Shown here: in pieces, positions 8,846 through 17,527 of the stretch
How positions within the stretch are numbered: position 1 is the first letter of the stretch
Layout of the letters: every line of letters begins with the position of its first letter
DNA from: Gammaproteobacteria bacterium
GTDB lineage: Bacteria > Pseudomonadota > Gammaproteobacteria > Steroidobacterales > GCA-2729495
Length of the DNA stretch: 64,000 nucleotides
Direction: 5' to 3'
Assembly (NCBI GenBank): GCA_030746435.1
Contig: JASLMV010000001.1
Span: forward strand, 218,735-282,734
The notes under the pieces: generated by a model
The model's input: the letters and a program-made list of their open reading frames with translations, nothing else
What the model was told of the DNA's origin: nothing
The model's database searches: none
Position numbers and translations under genes: made by a program

Positions 8846-9326
8846 TGCGGGCGGACTGGCCGAAGATCTTTTCAACGACGTTAGCATCGGCAACGAGTTA
8901 CCGTCCGAAGGCACATTAATCGTCAGCCTCGACCAGTGGCGGGAGCACCGCGACGAGCTCATCAGTCGCACCGAACCCATTGGCGTTTGCCTTAAAAGCG
9001 ATGAAAAGCCTGATGAAATTGCAGCCGATCTGGAATATTTTGCGGTCATCGCGCTCGAGTTCCCAACGTTCAGAGATGGCCGGCCTTACTCCTATGCGCG
9101 CCTGTTACGTGAGCGTTACGGGTACACGGGTGAGCTGCGTGCCGTCGGCGATGTACTGCTGGAACAGCTGCATTTTATGCACCGGGTGGGTTTCGACGCA
9201 TTCAGCATCGCCGATGACGACGCCGTGCGCGCGTGGGAAATTGCGGCAGCTGATGTCAGCGTCTGGTATCAGCCCACAAGCGATGGACGGGCATCGGTGA
9301 TGGAACTGCGCCACGGAAGGCGTTAA
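8832..9326 (+). CDS. DUF934 family protein
   Basis: A 164-residue protein of the DUF934 family, recognised by EFPTFRDGRPYSYARLLRER and the following VGDVLLEQLHFMHRVGFDAF block. DUF934 proteins nearly always accompany CysI-type sulfite reductases in proteobacteria and are thought to take part in sulfite reduction, possibly as a partner or electron-transfer aid; direct biochemical proof is lacking. The gene overlaps cysI by 14 bases and should be co-translated with it. In many genomes the next gene is cysH; here an unrelated MFS gene follows after 140 bases with no visible gene. Confidence 0.88.
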   Translation: MAILNAGGLAEDLFNDVSIGNELPSEGTLIVSLDQWREHRDELISRTEPIGVCLKSDEKPDEIAADLEYFAVIALEFPTFRDGRPYSYARLLRERYGYTGELRAVGDVLLEQLHFMHRVGFDAFSIADDDAVRAWEIAAADVSVWYQPTSDGRASVMELRHGRR

Positions 9327-9466
9327 TTGGCTTCGGAAGTAGCGTCCGGGCTGTTTCACTGCTAGGCTTGCCCGCTGTCTTGCCAGCCCGGCGCACTTTT
9401 TCACGCTTACCGCGCCCGCCTGCGACATTCAGCGCCGTTAGTTAACACCGGGGAACAGCATTCGCC

Positions 9467-10675
9467 ATGACAGATGAGGCGGGAAGCCTGCGCGGCAAAC
9501 TAACCCTGGCAGGGGGCATGACGCTGTTCGCAATCGGCCAGTCACTGCTGTTCATTATTATCGCCCCCCTGACGCCCCTGACCGGACTCGACAAAACGCA
9601 GTTCGGCCTTATTTTCGGACTGGCAAATATTCCGCTGATATTCGCCGCGCCAATGTGGGGGCGGCTAAGCGATAGTCACGGCCGTAAACCTGTTTTTATA
9701 ATTGGGTTGGCCGGCAGCGCAGTCGGCACATTAATGGTTGCCCTCTCGCTGAGATACGGACTCAGTGCGGGGTCGTCGGTCGGGCTGGTGGCGATACTGC
9801 TGTTTATGTCACGGGCTTTCTATTCCGCAACTGCCTCCGCGATTTACCCGTCTTCGCAGGCCTACATGGCTGATGTAACGCCTCCGGAAAATAGGGCACA
9901 GGGTATGGCGCTGATCGGCGGCGCAAACAGCCTGGGTTCAATACTGGGGCCCGCCATCGGCGGTGGGCTCGCTTTCATGGGGCTGCTTTTCCCCATGTAT
10001 GTTACGACCGTGATCATGATCTTAGGCACTGTCTGGGCAATCTATGGGTTGCGTGAACCTGCCAAACACATCGAACAGCAGCAAAAACCCGATATCAGGT
10101 TTTCGGACAAGCGCCTGCGCCCCTATATGATCCTGTGGGCATGTTTTTTCTTTGTGTTTATTTCCATGCAGTTTATTACGCCGTTTTATATCGGCGATAA
10201 ATACGGCTTTAGCGACCCGAAGGAAATGTCACAGATAGCAAGTATCGCGCTTGCCAGTATGGCCATCGTAATAACGATCACGCAGGGAATTATTTTACAG
10301 CTCATCAAGCCGCACCCGCGCACACTGCTGCGCCTGTGCGGACCGAGCTTTGCCATAGCGCTGTTGATCATCGCATTTGCGCCGAATATCTACATCATGA
10401 TTTTCGGCTATTCGCTGATAGGTATCTCGTTCTCGTTTGCAACGCCAGGCATCAACGGTGGTGCCAGCCTTAGTGTAAAACGGCACGAACAGGGTGCTGC
10501 TGCCGGCGTCCTGGCTGCGGCCAACACCGTGGGACCAATCCTCGGTCCGGCGCTCGGCCCGATGATGTACACCATCGCCCCCAACGCTCCCATGCTGTTC
10601 GGGGTCTTCCTGTTTGTACTGCTGAGCTTTTATGTACTGACGATTAAGGTCCCGGACTACAGCGCATCAGGCTAA
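9467..10675 (+). CDS. MFS transporter
   Basis: A 402-residue major facilitator superfamily permease with about 12 predicted membrane spans. The loop-2/3 signature is present (GRLSDSHGRKP), as is the loop between spans 4 and 5 with a glycine-rich face (GANSLGSILGPAIGG) that is mirrored near the C-terminus (AANTVGPILGPALGP). This duplicated GP motif is common in drug:proton antiporters of the TetA type, so an efflux role is likely. The substrate is unknown. Its stop overlaps the stop of the convergent VTC-domain gene by four bases (CTAA). Confidence 0.85.
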   Translation: MTDEAGSLRGKLTLAGGMTLFAIGQSLLFIIIAPLTPLTGLDKTQFGLIFGLANIPLIFAAPMWGRLSDSHGRKPVFIIGLAGSAVGTLMVALSLRYGLSAGSSVGLVAILLFMSRAFYSATASAIYPSSQAYMADVTPPENRAQGMALIGGANSLGSILGPAIGGGLAFMGLLFPMYVTTVIMILGTVWAIYGLREPAKHIEQQQKPDIRFSDKRLRPYMILWACFFFVFISMQFITPFYIGDKYGFSDPKEMSQIASIALASMAIVITITQGIILQLIKPHPRTLLRLCGPSFAIALLIIAFAPNIYIMIFGYSLIGISFSFATPGINGGASLSVKRHEQGAAAGVLAAANTVGPILGPALGPMMYTIAPNAPMLFGVFLFVLLSFYVLTIKVPDYSASG

Positions 10676-11367
10676 ACCAGCCCAACCGCCCTGACGGCAT
10701 TCATGTATTTCGAGTGCCTGGAAATACGCAGTGGAAAATCCTCGATCATTTCTACCGCACGCTGCCGGTCGGCACGGGAAAACTTGAATTCAACGACCAG
10801 CGTGTCCTGCATAATGGCCGGGTGCTCGAAATTGGGATACAGCCCACTGCGCTGGTCGAATACCCGTTGATCGGTATCGATAGTGGCGCGGATTACTGTA
10901 TCTGTCGTACAAAAATATTGCCGTATATAGCGGTTGATCATAATGGGCAGGGGATTCTGGTCCAGCCACAACTTTGCGTTCCAGGGCAGCTGTGCACGTA
11001 AAGTTGCGCGGATATCGGCCCAGCTTTTCCCGGGCGCGTACGGCGGTTCATCCACGGGGAAACGCTGTTTCCAGCCGAAATAGTTGCGCTTTTGCTTTAC
11101 CTCAAGCGAACCTGCCGCGGGGCCGGGACTTTCACCGTACCAGCGGTAACGAACTTTTGATCGCTCGCTGACACCCGCCAGGTTTTCAGCGTAGGCGTGA
11201 TAATCCCAGTTATCGAAATAGACATTATTAACCTGCCGCTCCGGGTAGGGCCGGATAAAGCCGGCCGGATGCAACAGCAACCAGTTACGTACCCGGTCAA
11301 CTTCGGTTGCATAGGCCGCAAACTTGATCTCATGGCGTTCTTCGTGCCCGCCTTCTGCCTCGCTCAT
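10672..11367 (-). CDS. VTC domain (polyphosphate polymerase-like) protein
   Basis: A 231-residue protein of the VTC / triphosphate-tunnel fold. In yeast this domain makes polyphosphate from ATP; bacterial single-domain versions are poorly studied. Tunnel-lining basic and acidic residues appear in order: ERHEIKF at the start, RSKVRYRWYG, LEVKQK, MINRYIRQYF, IRATIDTD and VVEFKF. ATG at 11367 shares one base with the TGA of the upstream CotH gene (TGATG); a GTG three bases earlier is possible. It is the last gene of a DUF4956-CotH-VTC operon, a gene set seen in many bacteria. The cytoplasmic VTC domain may supply a phosphate chain or phosphorylated product used by the membrane-anchored CotH protein, but that is inference. 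Confidence 0.85.
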   Translation of the reverse strand: MSEAEGGHEERHEIKFAAYATEVDRVRNWLLLHPAGFIRPYPERQVNNVYFDNWDYHAYAENLAGVSERSKVRYRWYGESPGPAAGSLEVKQKRNYFGWKQRFPVDEPPYAPGKSWADIRATLRAQLPWNAKLWLDQNPLPIMINRYIRQYFCTTDTVIRATIDTDQRVFDQRSGLYPNFEHPAIMQDTLVVEFKFSRADRQRAVEMIEDFPLRISRHSKYMNAVRAVGLV

Positions 11368-14096
11368 CACCGGCGCAACCCCGGCCGCATAACCGTTTCA
11401 TAAAGCGCAGCAACATTAATGTCACGGGTTTCCTGCTCTGTGCCGTCCAGTTGCACGCGACTGCCCGTCTGGACAAGAACCGGGGTCTCCGCACTATCGA
11501 TGCGGACATTCTGTGCCACTATTTCGGCAGCCCCGTACTCGGGTTTCTTTATATATGCGGTCAGGCCAGCGAAGCTGGCATTAGAAATTTTTGCGTCACT
11601 GAGCAGCAACCTGGAGCCATCCTTCGAAGCAGCACCTGTGCCGACACTGCCGATCGTCACGTCACGCGCGTCGAGTTCGCTCTTTTCACCGACCGACAAT
11701 GCCTTGTCCGATACGTTTTCGAAGTGGGTGCCGATAACGGTGACGCGGCTGCCGCTGACATCTATCGCATCACCACCACCGGCAGTGCCAATATTCCGGA
11801 ATTCGCCTCCTTTGACCGAGCCATCGGCAAAGTCCGCATCGAAGGCATCGGATGCTGTACCGTCGATTACCGTATTCAGCAGCTCAAATTCTGAATGAAT
11901 AATATTGAGTGCATCCTCTCCCTGGCTCCCGTGGAGTTCGCAATTGCTAAGTTGCACATCGCTGGCATAGAAATTAACGCCACCCGTAAGCGTCCATGCA
12001 TCCGTTACAACGCTGGTGGTACCTTTTACGACCACGTGCTCCAGCACAGAACGTTTGCCCGCCTCCATCACCACCAGCCCCGGCCAGCCCTTGCCATCCG
12101 CTGGTTCCAGCACTATCGGTGCAAATGCCTTGCCGGCGAGACGTATCGGCCCTTTCGACAATAACAGGGCATCCGCTGCAAATCTCAACATCGTGCCCGC
12201 ACCCACATGCAGGCTGTAACCTTTGGGAATAATCAGGGATTCCTTCACCTGCCACGTGCCGCCATCGATGCGCAGTACATTCGGCTCGGCAAGTTTCAGA
12301 AAACTGTGGGCCGCGAGTTGCACGTCGAGGGTGCTTTCCGGCAGGGGCACGGCTACAAGCGGAGGATAGATCCGGGCAACAGGAAATTCCTTGACCCAGT
12401 GCCGCCCCCGCATACCGGCTGTCACCAGGGGTATCCAGCCCGTCGCCTCGGGCGGCGGCCGCAATGCGAACTGAAACTTCTCCCCTGTCGAGCCGATGCC
12501 GCGGGCCGGAATATTAAATGGAAGTTCTTCCGGCCGCACCAGTGCATCGACTTTCTTACCCGTCGCCTCGTTGAACCAACGGATCCTGGTTATACGCACG
12601 TCCCTGGGTATGGTGGTTTCGACCTTAAGAAGGTGTCCAGCGGCATTTTGCAGCAACCCCAGGTTGGCAAATGCCGGGTAAACGAATACCTCCTTCCCGG
12701 CAAAGAAATACAGGAAGCTTTCTTTATCTTCCGCTGCTTCATACTTTGAGGCCGTGTCTAGCAGAGCGTCGAGCCGGGCCTGAAGATAATCCAGCGGGAA
12801 ACGATTCAGCAACCGGAACTCGGTTTGCAAAAGCCTGAACGGCTCTTCCTCTTCCTCGCGCAGATAAGTTTCCAGGGATCCGTCGGTATAGCCCGCCGCA
12901 AGTTCGCGCAACACCCGTGCGTAGTGTTCCCATATCGCCGGATCGTTTACGAGTCGGGCAATCATCGGCTCGTCATTAATGACCGAATCAATGCCAGTGA
13001 AACGATCCTGTAGCGTGATGTCGAACGCGATCGGTTCAAGCCGCATGGTTATGGGGTTTAGATAGAAACGGAGGTTATGCCAGGCCATGGTATGCGCCGA
13101 GCCAAAAACATCAGCGATACCAATCAGTGATCCCATCTGCTTGGCATCAAAAACCTCGGACGGCTGGAGGCTACCGTCGACGAATCCCCGCAACAGCCCT
13201 TCGGCGGCCTCGTACTGCTTGGTGAGTACGGGTGATTCGGCTATCCTGGCCGACCCGAAGGCATCGATAGCCGCGTTGCTGTAATGATCGAAGGCACCGC
13301 CCCAACCGACGACCTCGCCGTAGGGTGAATCTACGGCCTCCCAGACCTTCGACTCGTCGAACCGGATGATGACGCCTTCGCGCCGACGGTTGTACTCGAG
13401 CAGCTCCTTGGTGAAAAACTCCTCAAGGGCCATGATCCCCATCGATTCGCCGTTGAGTGTCACCTCCACGAACTCATAGCGCGGGCGCATAACGCCATAG
13501 CGGTCGAGCATTCTGAAAAACAGGAGTTCAGACTGGTAACCGCGCGTTCCCGGGTTCTGTATCGAGAAGCGGCGCATCCCGAGTATCTGCTCGTCGTTGC
13601 GGGTATGTATGCGGAACGACCACTTGAGGCCGTAAAGATGATCGGTCCAGTCGCCCTTGAGGCGCAGCTTGACAGGAATCACGCGGTTCTCGAAACGAAT
13701 CTCCCCTCTTACGAAATCGTCCGGCCCCTGGATCAGCCGCATGTTGTCGAGCGCATTCTGGCGAATCTCGTAGATGCGGGATATTTCCCTGAATGGGACG
13801 TCGATGATGAGTTCGGGAATATCTGGCGTGCCATCTTTCATCTGCCGCAGATAGGCGCCGATGGCGATAACCACCTTCTGGCTCAGGTTTACATCGAATT
13901 CGCGAAACTCTTCTCCCCAGCGCTCTTCCAGGTCCCGGGACGCATTCTGCACCACCACCGGGTTGGTCAGGAACACGAAAATAACAAATACGAACGCAAC
14001 CGCAATCAGCAGAAGGGTAATGCGGCCGAGACGCCGCAACAGGCTTATCGGTGTGACATCGCTATGCCCGGCCTTTCTAGGCTGAGTCAGCTTCAT
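11367..14096 (-). CDS. Membrane-anchored CotH-kinase / beta-helix protein
   Basis: A 909-residue protein with a short cytoplasmic N-terminus, one membrane span (about residues 26-44) and a large extracytoplasmic part. Residues of roughly 100-430 match the CotH kinase family (RLKGDWTDHLYGLKWSF, GMRRFSIQNPGTRGY, NGESMGIMALEEFF, then IAFDITLQDRF). Bacillus CotH phosphorylates spore-coat proteins, and related proteins act on secreted surfaces. The last third (about 600-880) looks like a right-handed parallel beta-helix of short repeated strands rich in Gly, Val and Asp, as in carbohydrate-binding or lyase-like folds. It lies between the DUF4956 gene (eight bases away) and the VTC gene (overlapping). 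A role in surface or exopolysaccharide modification is likely; the target is unknown. Confidence 0.85.
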   Translation of the reverse strand: MKLTQPRKAGHSDVTPISLLRRLGRITLLLIAVAFVFVIFVFLTNPVVVQNASRDLEERWGEEFREFDVNLSQKVVIAIGAYLRQMKDGTPDIPELIIDVPFREISRIYEIRQNALDNMRLIQGPDDFVRGEIRFENRVIPVKLRLKGDWTDHLYGLKWSFRIHTRNDEQILGMRRFSIQNPGTRGYQSELLFFRMLDRYGVMRPRYEFVEVTLNGESMGIMALEEFFTKELLEYNRRREGVIIRFDESKVWEAVDSPYGEVVGWGGAFDHYSNAAIDAFGSARIAESPVLTKQYEAAEGLLRGFVDGSLQPSEVFDAKQMGSLIGIADVFGSAHTMAWHNLRFYLNPITMRLEPIAFDITLQDRFTGIDSVINDEPMIARLVNDPAIWEHYARVLRELAAGYTDGSLETYLREEEEEPFRLLQTEFRLLNRFPLDYLQARLDALLDTASKYEAAEDKESFLYFFAGKEVFVYPAFANLGLLQNAAGHLLKVETTIPRDVRITRIRWFNEATGKKVDALVRPEELPFNIPARGIGSTGEKFQFALRPPPEATGWIPLVTAGMRGRHWVKEFPVARIYPPLVAVPLPESTLDVQLAAHSFLKLAEPNVLRIDGGTWQVKESLIIPKGYSLHVGAGTMLRFAADALLLSKGPIRLAGKAFAPIVLEPADGKGWPGLVVMEAGKRSVLEHVVVKGTTSVVTDAWTLTGGVNFYASDVQLSNCELHGSQGEDALNIIHSEFELLNTVIDGTASDAFDADFADGSVKGGEFRNIGTAGGGDAIDVSGSRVTVIGTHFENVSDKALSVGEKSELDARDVTIGSVGTGAASKDGSRLLLSDAKISNASFAGLTAYIKKPEYGAAEIVAQNVRIDSAETPVLVQTGSRVQLDGTEQETRDINVAALYETVMRPGLRR

Positions 14097-14104
14097 AGCA
14101 GCAC

Positions 14105-14794
14105 CTAAATTCCGGGCATACCGCTCTGGTCGAGGAAGGTGACACCAATTTCCGGGAAGCTCACACGCAGGTCATCACTTAACTTGCTAAGTACGGTTGT
14201 CGAATCGATGTCGAGCAGATAGGTTGCATCCAGGTTTCCCGACCGCTCGTCGAAACGGCGTAAATCGCTGGAATTTACATGCCGGCCTATAACTTCGTTG
14301 ATCGCCTCGAGCTGGCTTTTCCCACCCCCCTCCTGGGCAAGGTTAACGGACAGGTAGAGGTTCTTGCCCGCGTCACGTTTGCTGAACTGTTTTATCAGTG
14401 TCATCGCGACCAGGATGAAAATGCCCGCTGCGATCGTTGCTGCCACCTGGTTGGCACCCAGGCCGAGGCCCATCGCAATGGAAATAAACAGGTAGGCCAG
14501 CTCTTCCGGCTCCTTGATAGGAGTACGAAAACGCACAATGGATAAAGCGCCGACAAGGCCGAGAGACAAAGCCAGCGAGCTCTTCACAACCATAATGATG
14601 AGCACGGTCGTCAACAGTACGAACGGCAGCACGCCGGCCAACTCGTCGCGGTTGGATAAAGTCGACCCGAAGCGCAGGAAATGCCATCGCACGAGCAATG
14701 CCAGCACCAGGCCGATAGCCAGGTTCAGCAGTAACTCAGGCAGGGAAAACGGGGCATCTCCGGCAGCACCAAACAAGTCAAGTTCTGTTGGCAT
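14105..14794 (-). CDS. DUF4956 membrane protein
   Basis: A 229-residue integral membrane protein with about four spans in its first 130 residues and a soluble C-terminal domain of about 90 residues. The segment VGALSIVRFRTPIKEPEELA is the hallmark of DUF4956. The C-terminal part resembles a small ferredoxin-like domain. Genes of this family sit next to CotH and VTC-domain genes in many bacteria, and the same order is found here with tight spacing, so the three products probably act together at the inner membrane. The molecular role is unknown; a channel or transporter for phosphate chains has not been shown. Confidence 0.85.
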   Translation of the reverse strand: MPTELDLFGAAGDAPFSLPELLLNLAIGLVLALLVRWHFLRFGSTLSNRDELAGVLPFVLLTTVLIIMVVKSSLALSLGLVGALSIVRFRTPIKEPEELAYLFISIAMGLGLGANQVAATIAAGIFILVAMTLIKQFSKRDAGKNLYLSVNLAQEGGGKSQLEAINEVIGRHVNSSDLRRFDERSGNLDATYLLDIDSTTVLSKLSDDLRVSFPEIGVTFLDQSGMPGI

Positions 14795-14916
14795 ATCAGT
14801 TATCTACCTCGGATTCAGCGACACATACTCGGCGCCCGCAATTGTGCATCAGCCACAGTGGAATAACCAGCGCCGGGCCGCCGGGCCGCATGAGTCAAAG
14901 CCGCGGTGGGTACTGT

Positions 14917-15744
14917 TCAGGTCCGGAAACGCGCGAACAATTCTTCGTCGATTCCGTATTCTTCTGACATCTCGACCATATGTTGTGCAGTAACACTAGG
15001 GGCTCCCTTGGCCTGGGCATGTTCCTCGAGCCGCTCGGAAACCATCTGGCGTACGGCAACAGGAACGCCCATCAATGCCTCGATCGCCTTGTCGTCCCAT
15101 TTCATGGTCATCTTAATCTTGCCGCCCTTCTGACCGCCCGGAGGTTCCTGCAGCTCGTGCATCTTCACGTTATCGGTGTACGCGTGATAGTAGTAGCGGC
15201 GGCTCTGGTCGCCGAGCCCCACCGGCAGGTTCATTGCGGGTATGCGTTCGGAACGATCCATCTGTTCCAGCCCTTCATCCATTACTATGGCTTCGATGTT
15301 CGCAATAATAATGCCGCTGCTCTTCTCGAGGTGAATCACCTGATCTACCGTACATTCTGCAATCTGCGGGCATTCGTCGATACTGGGGGGCTTGACCTTG
15401 CGTGACGGGATCATCGTGAAACGCGTATGCTCCAGCTCGTTTACCCCTTCGGGCCAGAAACGGGCTGTCTCCATCATGTCGTCGAGGTAATCGGCTGACG
15501 GGCAATTCACGACAAATTCACCGGTGGCGAGGATATTCTGGAAGGTATGCGATTCCTGCCGGAACCCCACCATCATACGGGGATTCTTTTGCATTACGTC
15601 GAACTGCATGATGTGGGAGTACGGCCCGGCATTTACATTGCCTTCCTTGTCAAGCGTGGTAATGACCGTGATCAGTTTCGGGAATATCCAGATATCCGAA
15701 TACCAGAATGGCCTGATCCGGATTTCTTCTTTCTTTCTCGGCAT
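14917..15744 (-). CDS. Flavin reductase-like FMN protein with PCP_red-like C-terminal domain (copy 1)
   Basis: A 275-residue protein. Residues 1 to about 200 form a flavin-reductase split-barrel domain (KLITVITTLDKEGNVNAGPY, FQNILATGEFVVNCP), which would bind FMN and reduce flavin or a substrate with NAD(P)H. Residues of about 214-264 form a separate helical tail with the pattern W-x4-A-x3-L-x2-VP-x2-VR-x-MV and a later G-x3-VT. This fits the PCP_red domain found at the C-terminus of light-independent protochlorophyllide reductase subunit B. The same tail occurs at 42557-43387 and 33647-35080. The start at 15744 is favoured by AAGGA before ATG; a longer open frame to 16266 is antisense to the methyltransferase and lacks family features. 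The protein is about 55% or more the length of its paralogue's partner Rieske enzyme and may feed electrons to it. Confidence 0.82.
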   Translation of the reverse strand: MPRKKEEIRIRPFWYSDIWIFPKLITVITTLDKEGNVNAGPYSHIMQFDVMQKNPRMMVGFRQESHTFQNILATGEFVVNCPSADYLDDMMETARFWPEGVNELEHTRFTMIPSRKVKPPSIDECPQIAECTVDQVIHLEKSSGIIIANIEAIVMDEGLEQMDRSERIPAMNLPVGLGDQSRRYYYHAYTDNVKMHELQEPPGGQKGGKIKMTMKWDDKAIEALMGVPVAVRQMVSERLEEHAQAKGAPSVTAQHMVEMSEEYGIDEELFARFRT

Positions 15745-15891
15745 ATTTTGTATCCTTTTGAGTGTTGCATTAGCGGCAGCAGACGGCAAAATTATCACAG
15801 GCAACATAGCTGCGTAGTAAATATTTGGCCCTAACCCCCGTGCGGACTCCTGCCAGCCTGTCCGGGGGCTATCGGCCCAACAGGAGGCTTT

Positions 15892-16428
15892 ATGCCCGAT
15901 GTATGTCAAGCGGTACCCGAGCCATCCGCCTGGGTCGTTCGCCATGCAGAAAATATCCCGTCCGGGGGCACGGTACTGGACCTTGCCTGCGGCTCGGGGC
16001 GCCATACGCGCCTGCTCCGCAGGCTCGGTTACTCGGTGCTGGCCACGGACACTGACCTGGAAAGAATCAAAGACCTGGAGGGTCAACCCGGAATCGAGCT
16101 GCGGCAGGCCGACCTCGAACAGGACAGTTGGCCATTTGAAGAAAAGCAGTTTACCGGTATCGTAGTAACCAACTACCTGCATCGGCCTCACCTCGATAAA
16201 CTCACTGATTGCCTGACAGATTCCGGCATATTGATTTATGAAACTTTTGCCGTAGGGAATGAACAATACGGTAAACCGTCGAGCCCGGATTACCTGTTGC
16301 AGCCGGGAGAACTTTTACAGGTATTCGGTGATCGGCTGGAAGTTGTCGCGTTCGAACAGGGGCTCATACACGAACCCGGCCCTAAGGTAATACAACGTCT
16401 GTGCGCACGGCGACCGGCAACCCGGTGA
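15892..16428 (+). CDS. Class I SAM-dependent methyltransferase
   Basis: A 178-residue small methyltransferase with the Rossmann SAM-binding motif VLDLACGSGRH (residues 28-38), an acidic second strand (LATDTD) and the post-strand motif GIVVTNYLHRP. It resembles the TehB-like and similar small methyltransferases of proteobacteria; the acceptor is unknown. AGGAGG sits just before ATG, so the start is secure. It lies 22 bases before the Rieske oxygenase gene on the same strand, so the two are probably co-transcribed and could act on the same small molecule. Confidence 0.85.
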   Translation: MPDVCQAVPEPSAWVVRHAENIPSGGTVLDLACGSGRHTRLLRRLGYSVLATDTDLERIKDLEGQPGIELRQADLEQDSWPFEEKQFTGIVVTNYLHRPHLDKLTDCLTDSGILIYETFAVGNEQYGKPSSPDYLLQPGELLQVFGDRLEVVAFEQGLIHEPGPKVIQRLCARRPATR

Positions 16429-16450
16429 GAACAAGAAAGCGGGGATTACG

Positions 16451-17521
16451 ATGTATATAAATTTCTGGATCCCTATGGCGCTGGCCAGTGAACTGGAAGA
16501 TACGCCAATCAGGGTGGCCGCACTCAGTCAGGAGTTTGCTCTGTTCCGCAATTCCGAAGGCAAGGCATTTTGCCTGGCCGATGTGTGCGTGCATCGCGGC
16601 AGTTCGCTCAGCGCAGGTAAAGTTAAAAGCGACTGCCTGCAATGCCCCTACCACGGCTGGGAATTCGACGGCGAAGGTAATTGCACCCATATCCCTACAA
16701 TTGCGAGCGATGCAAAAATTCCTGGACGTGCCCGCGTCGATTCATATCCGGTAATTGAACGTTACGGCGTGGTATTCGCCTTTCTGGGCGACCTGCCTGA
16801 AGAAGAAAGGCCGGACTTACTCGAGATCAGCGAATGGGATCAGGAAGGCTGGAGCACGACACACCTCGTTTATCCCTGGCAGGCCAACCTCGAGCGGGTC
16901 GTCGAAAACGGGCTTGATGCCACTCATACTGAATTCGTTCACCCTTCTGCCGGCCTGCAGGGGTCTTTCGATCCCGAGAAGCTGGAAGACGCAAGGCTGG
17001 TCGAGCATCCCTGGGGCAATGAATACCTGATGAGCACGCCCGCTGTCGAAATATCGCATGGTCACTACGGTGCCAATCACCAGTGGACTTTCCTTGGTTT
17101 TAAGATGGGCGACATGACCGGACACTTCCGCTTCTATTCTTTCGTCAGGCCTGTCGACGAAAACTCAGTTATACGCTACATATTTCATGCAAGGAATTTT
17201 CAGCTGGGTGAGAAGATGGACAAAGAAATGCTCAAAACAAACCTTGGTTTCGAGGCGGAAGACCGTCCTGTTATCGAAGCGATGCGGCCCCTCGAGTCTC
17301 CACTTGGCCCTGGCGAAGAACTGCTTTTACCGGAAGATGAAATTATGCTCGCCTACCGCAGAAGTCTGAAAAAGTGGCGCGACAATGGCTGGCACATTGA
17401 CAGCGAGAAACTGCATGACGCAGGCAGGCGATGTACTTTCACGATACCAAGTCCGGCGCGCCGGGGCTCTTCAGCCTGGATACGGAATACGGTACCAATG
17501 TCTGCCATGGGCGGAGACTAA
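16451..17521 (+). CDS. Rieske non-heme iron oxygenase (alpha subunit)
   Basis: A 356-residue Rieske oxygenase. The 2Fe-2S ligands are Cys46-x-His48 and Cys65-x2-His68. The mononuclear iron site is clear: Asn153, Asp156, His159 and His164 in ENGLDATHTEFVHP. The length and layout resemble the vanillate-demethylase / pheophorbide-a-oxygenase group of single-subunit oxygenases more than the two-subunit dioxygenases, and no beta subunit is present. It should hydroxylate, demethylate or cleave an aromatic or tetrapyrrole-like ring with O2, using electrons from a reductase such as the nearby flavin reductase. It follows a methyltransferase gene by 22 bases. Unlike the second Rieske gene in the window, it has no PCP_red-like tail. 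Confidence 0.9.
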   Translation: MYINFWIPMALASELEDTPIRVAALSQEFALFRNSEGKAFCLADVCVHRGSSLSAGKVKSDCLQCPYHGWEFDGEGNCTHIPTIASDAKIPGRARVDSYPVIERYGVVFAFLGDLPEEERPDLLEISEWDQEGWSTTHLVYPWQANLERVVENGLDATHTEFVHPSAGLQGSFDPEKLEDARLVEHPWGNEYLMSTPAVEISHGHYGANHQWTFLGFKMGDMTGHFRFYSFVRPVDENSVIRYIFHARNFQLGEKMDKEMLKTNLGFEAEDRPVIEAMRPLESPLGPGEELLLPEDEIMLAYRRSLKKWRDNGWHIDSEKLHDAGRRCTFTIPSPARRGSSAWIRNTVPMSAMGGD

Positions 17522-17527
17522 CGGCAG

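Noticed and set aside
15745..16266. N-terminal extension of the flavin reductase at 14917
   Set aside because: It is antisense to the methyltransferase gene and lacks family character. A good ribosome site and the family start are at 15744.
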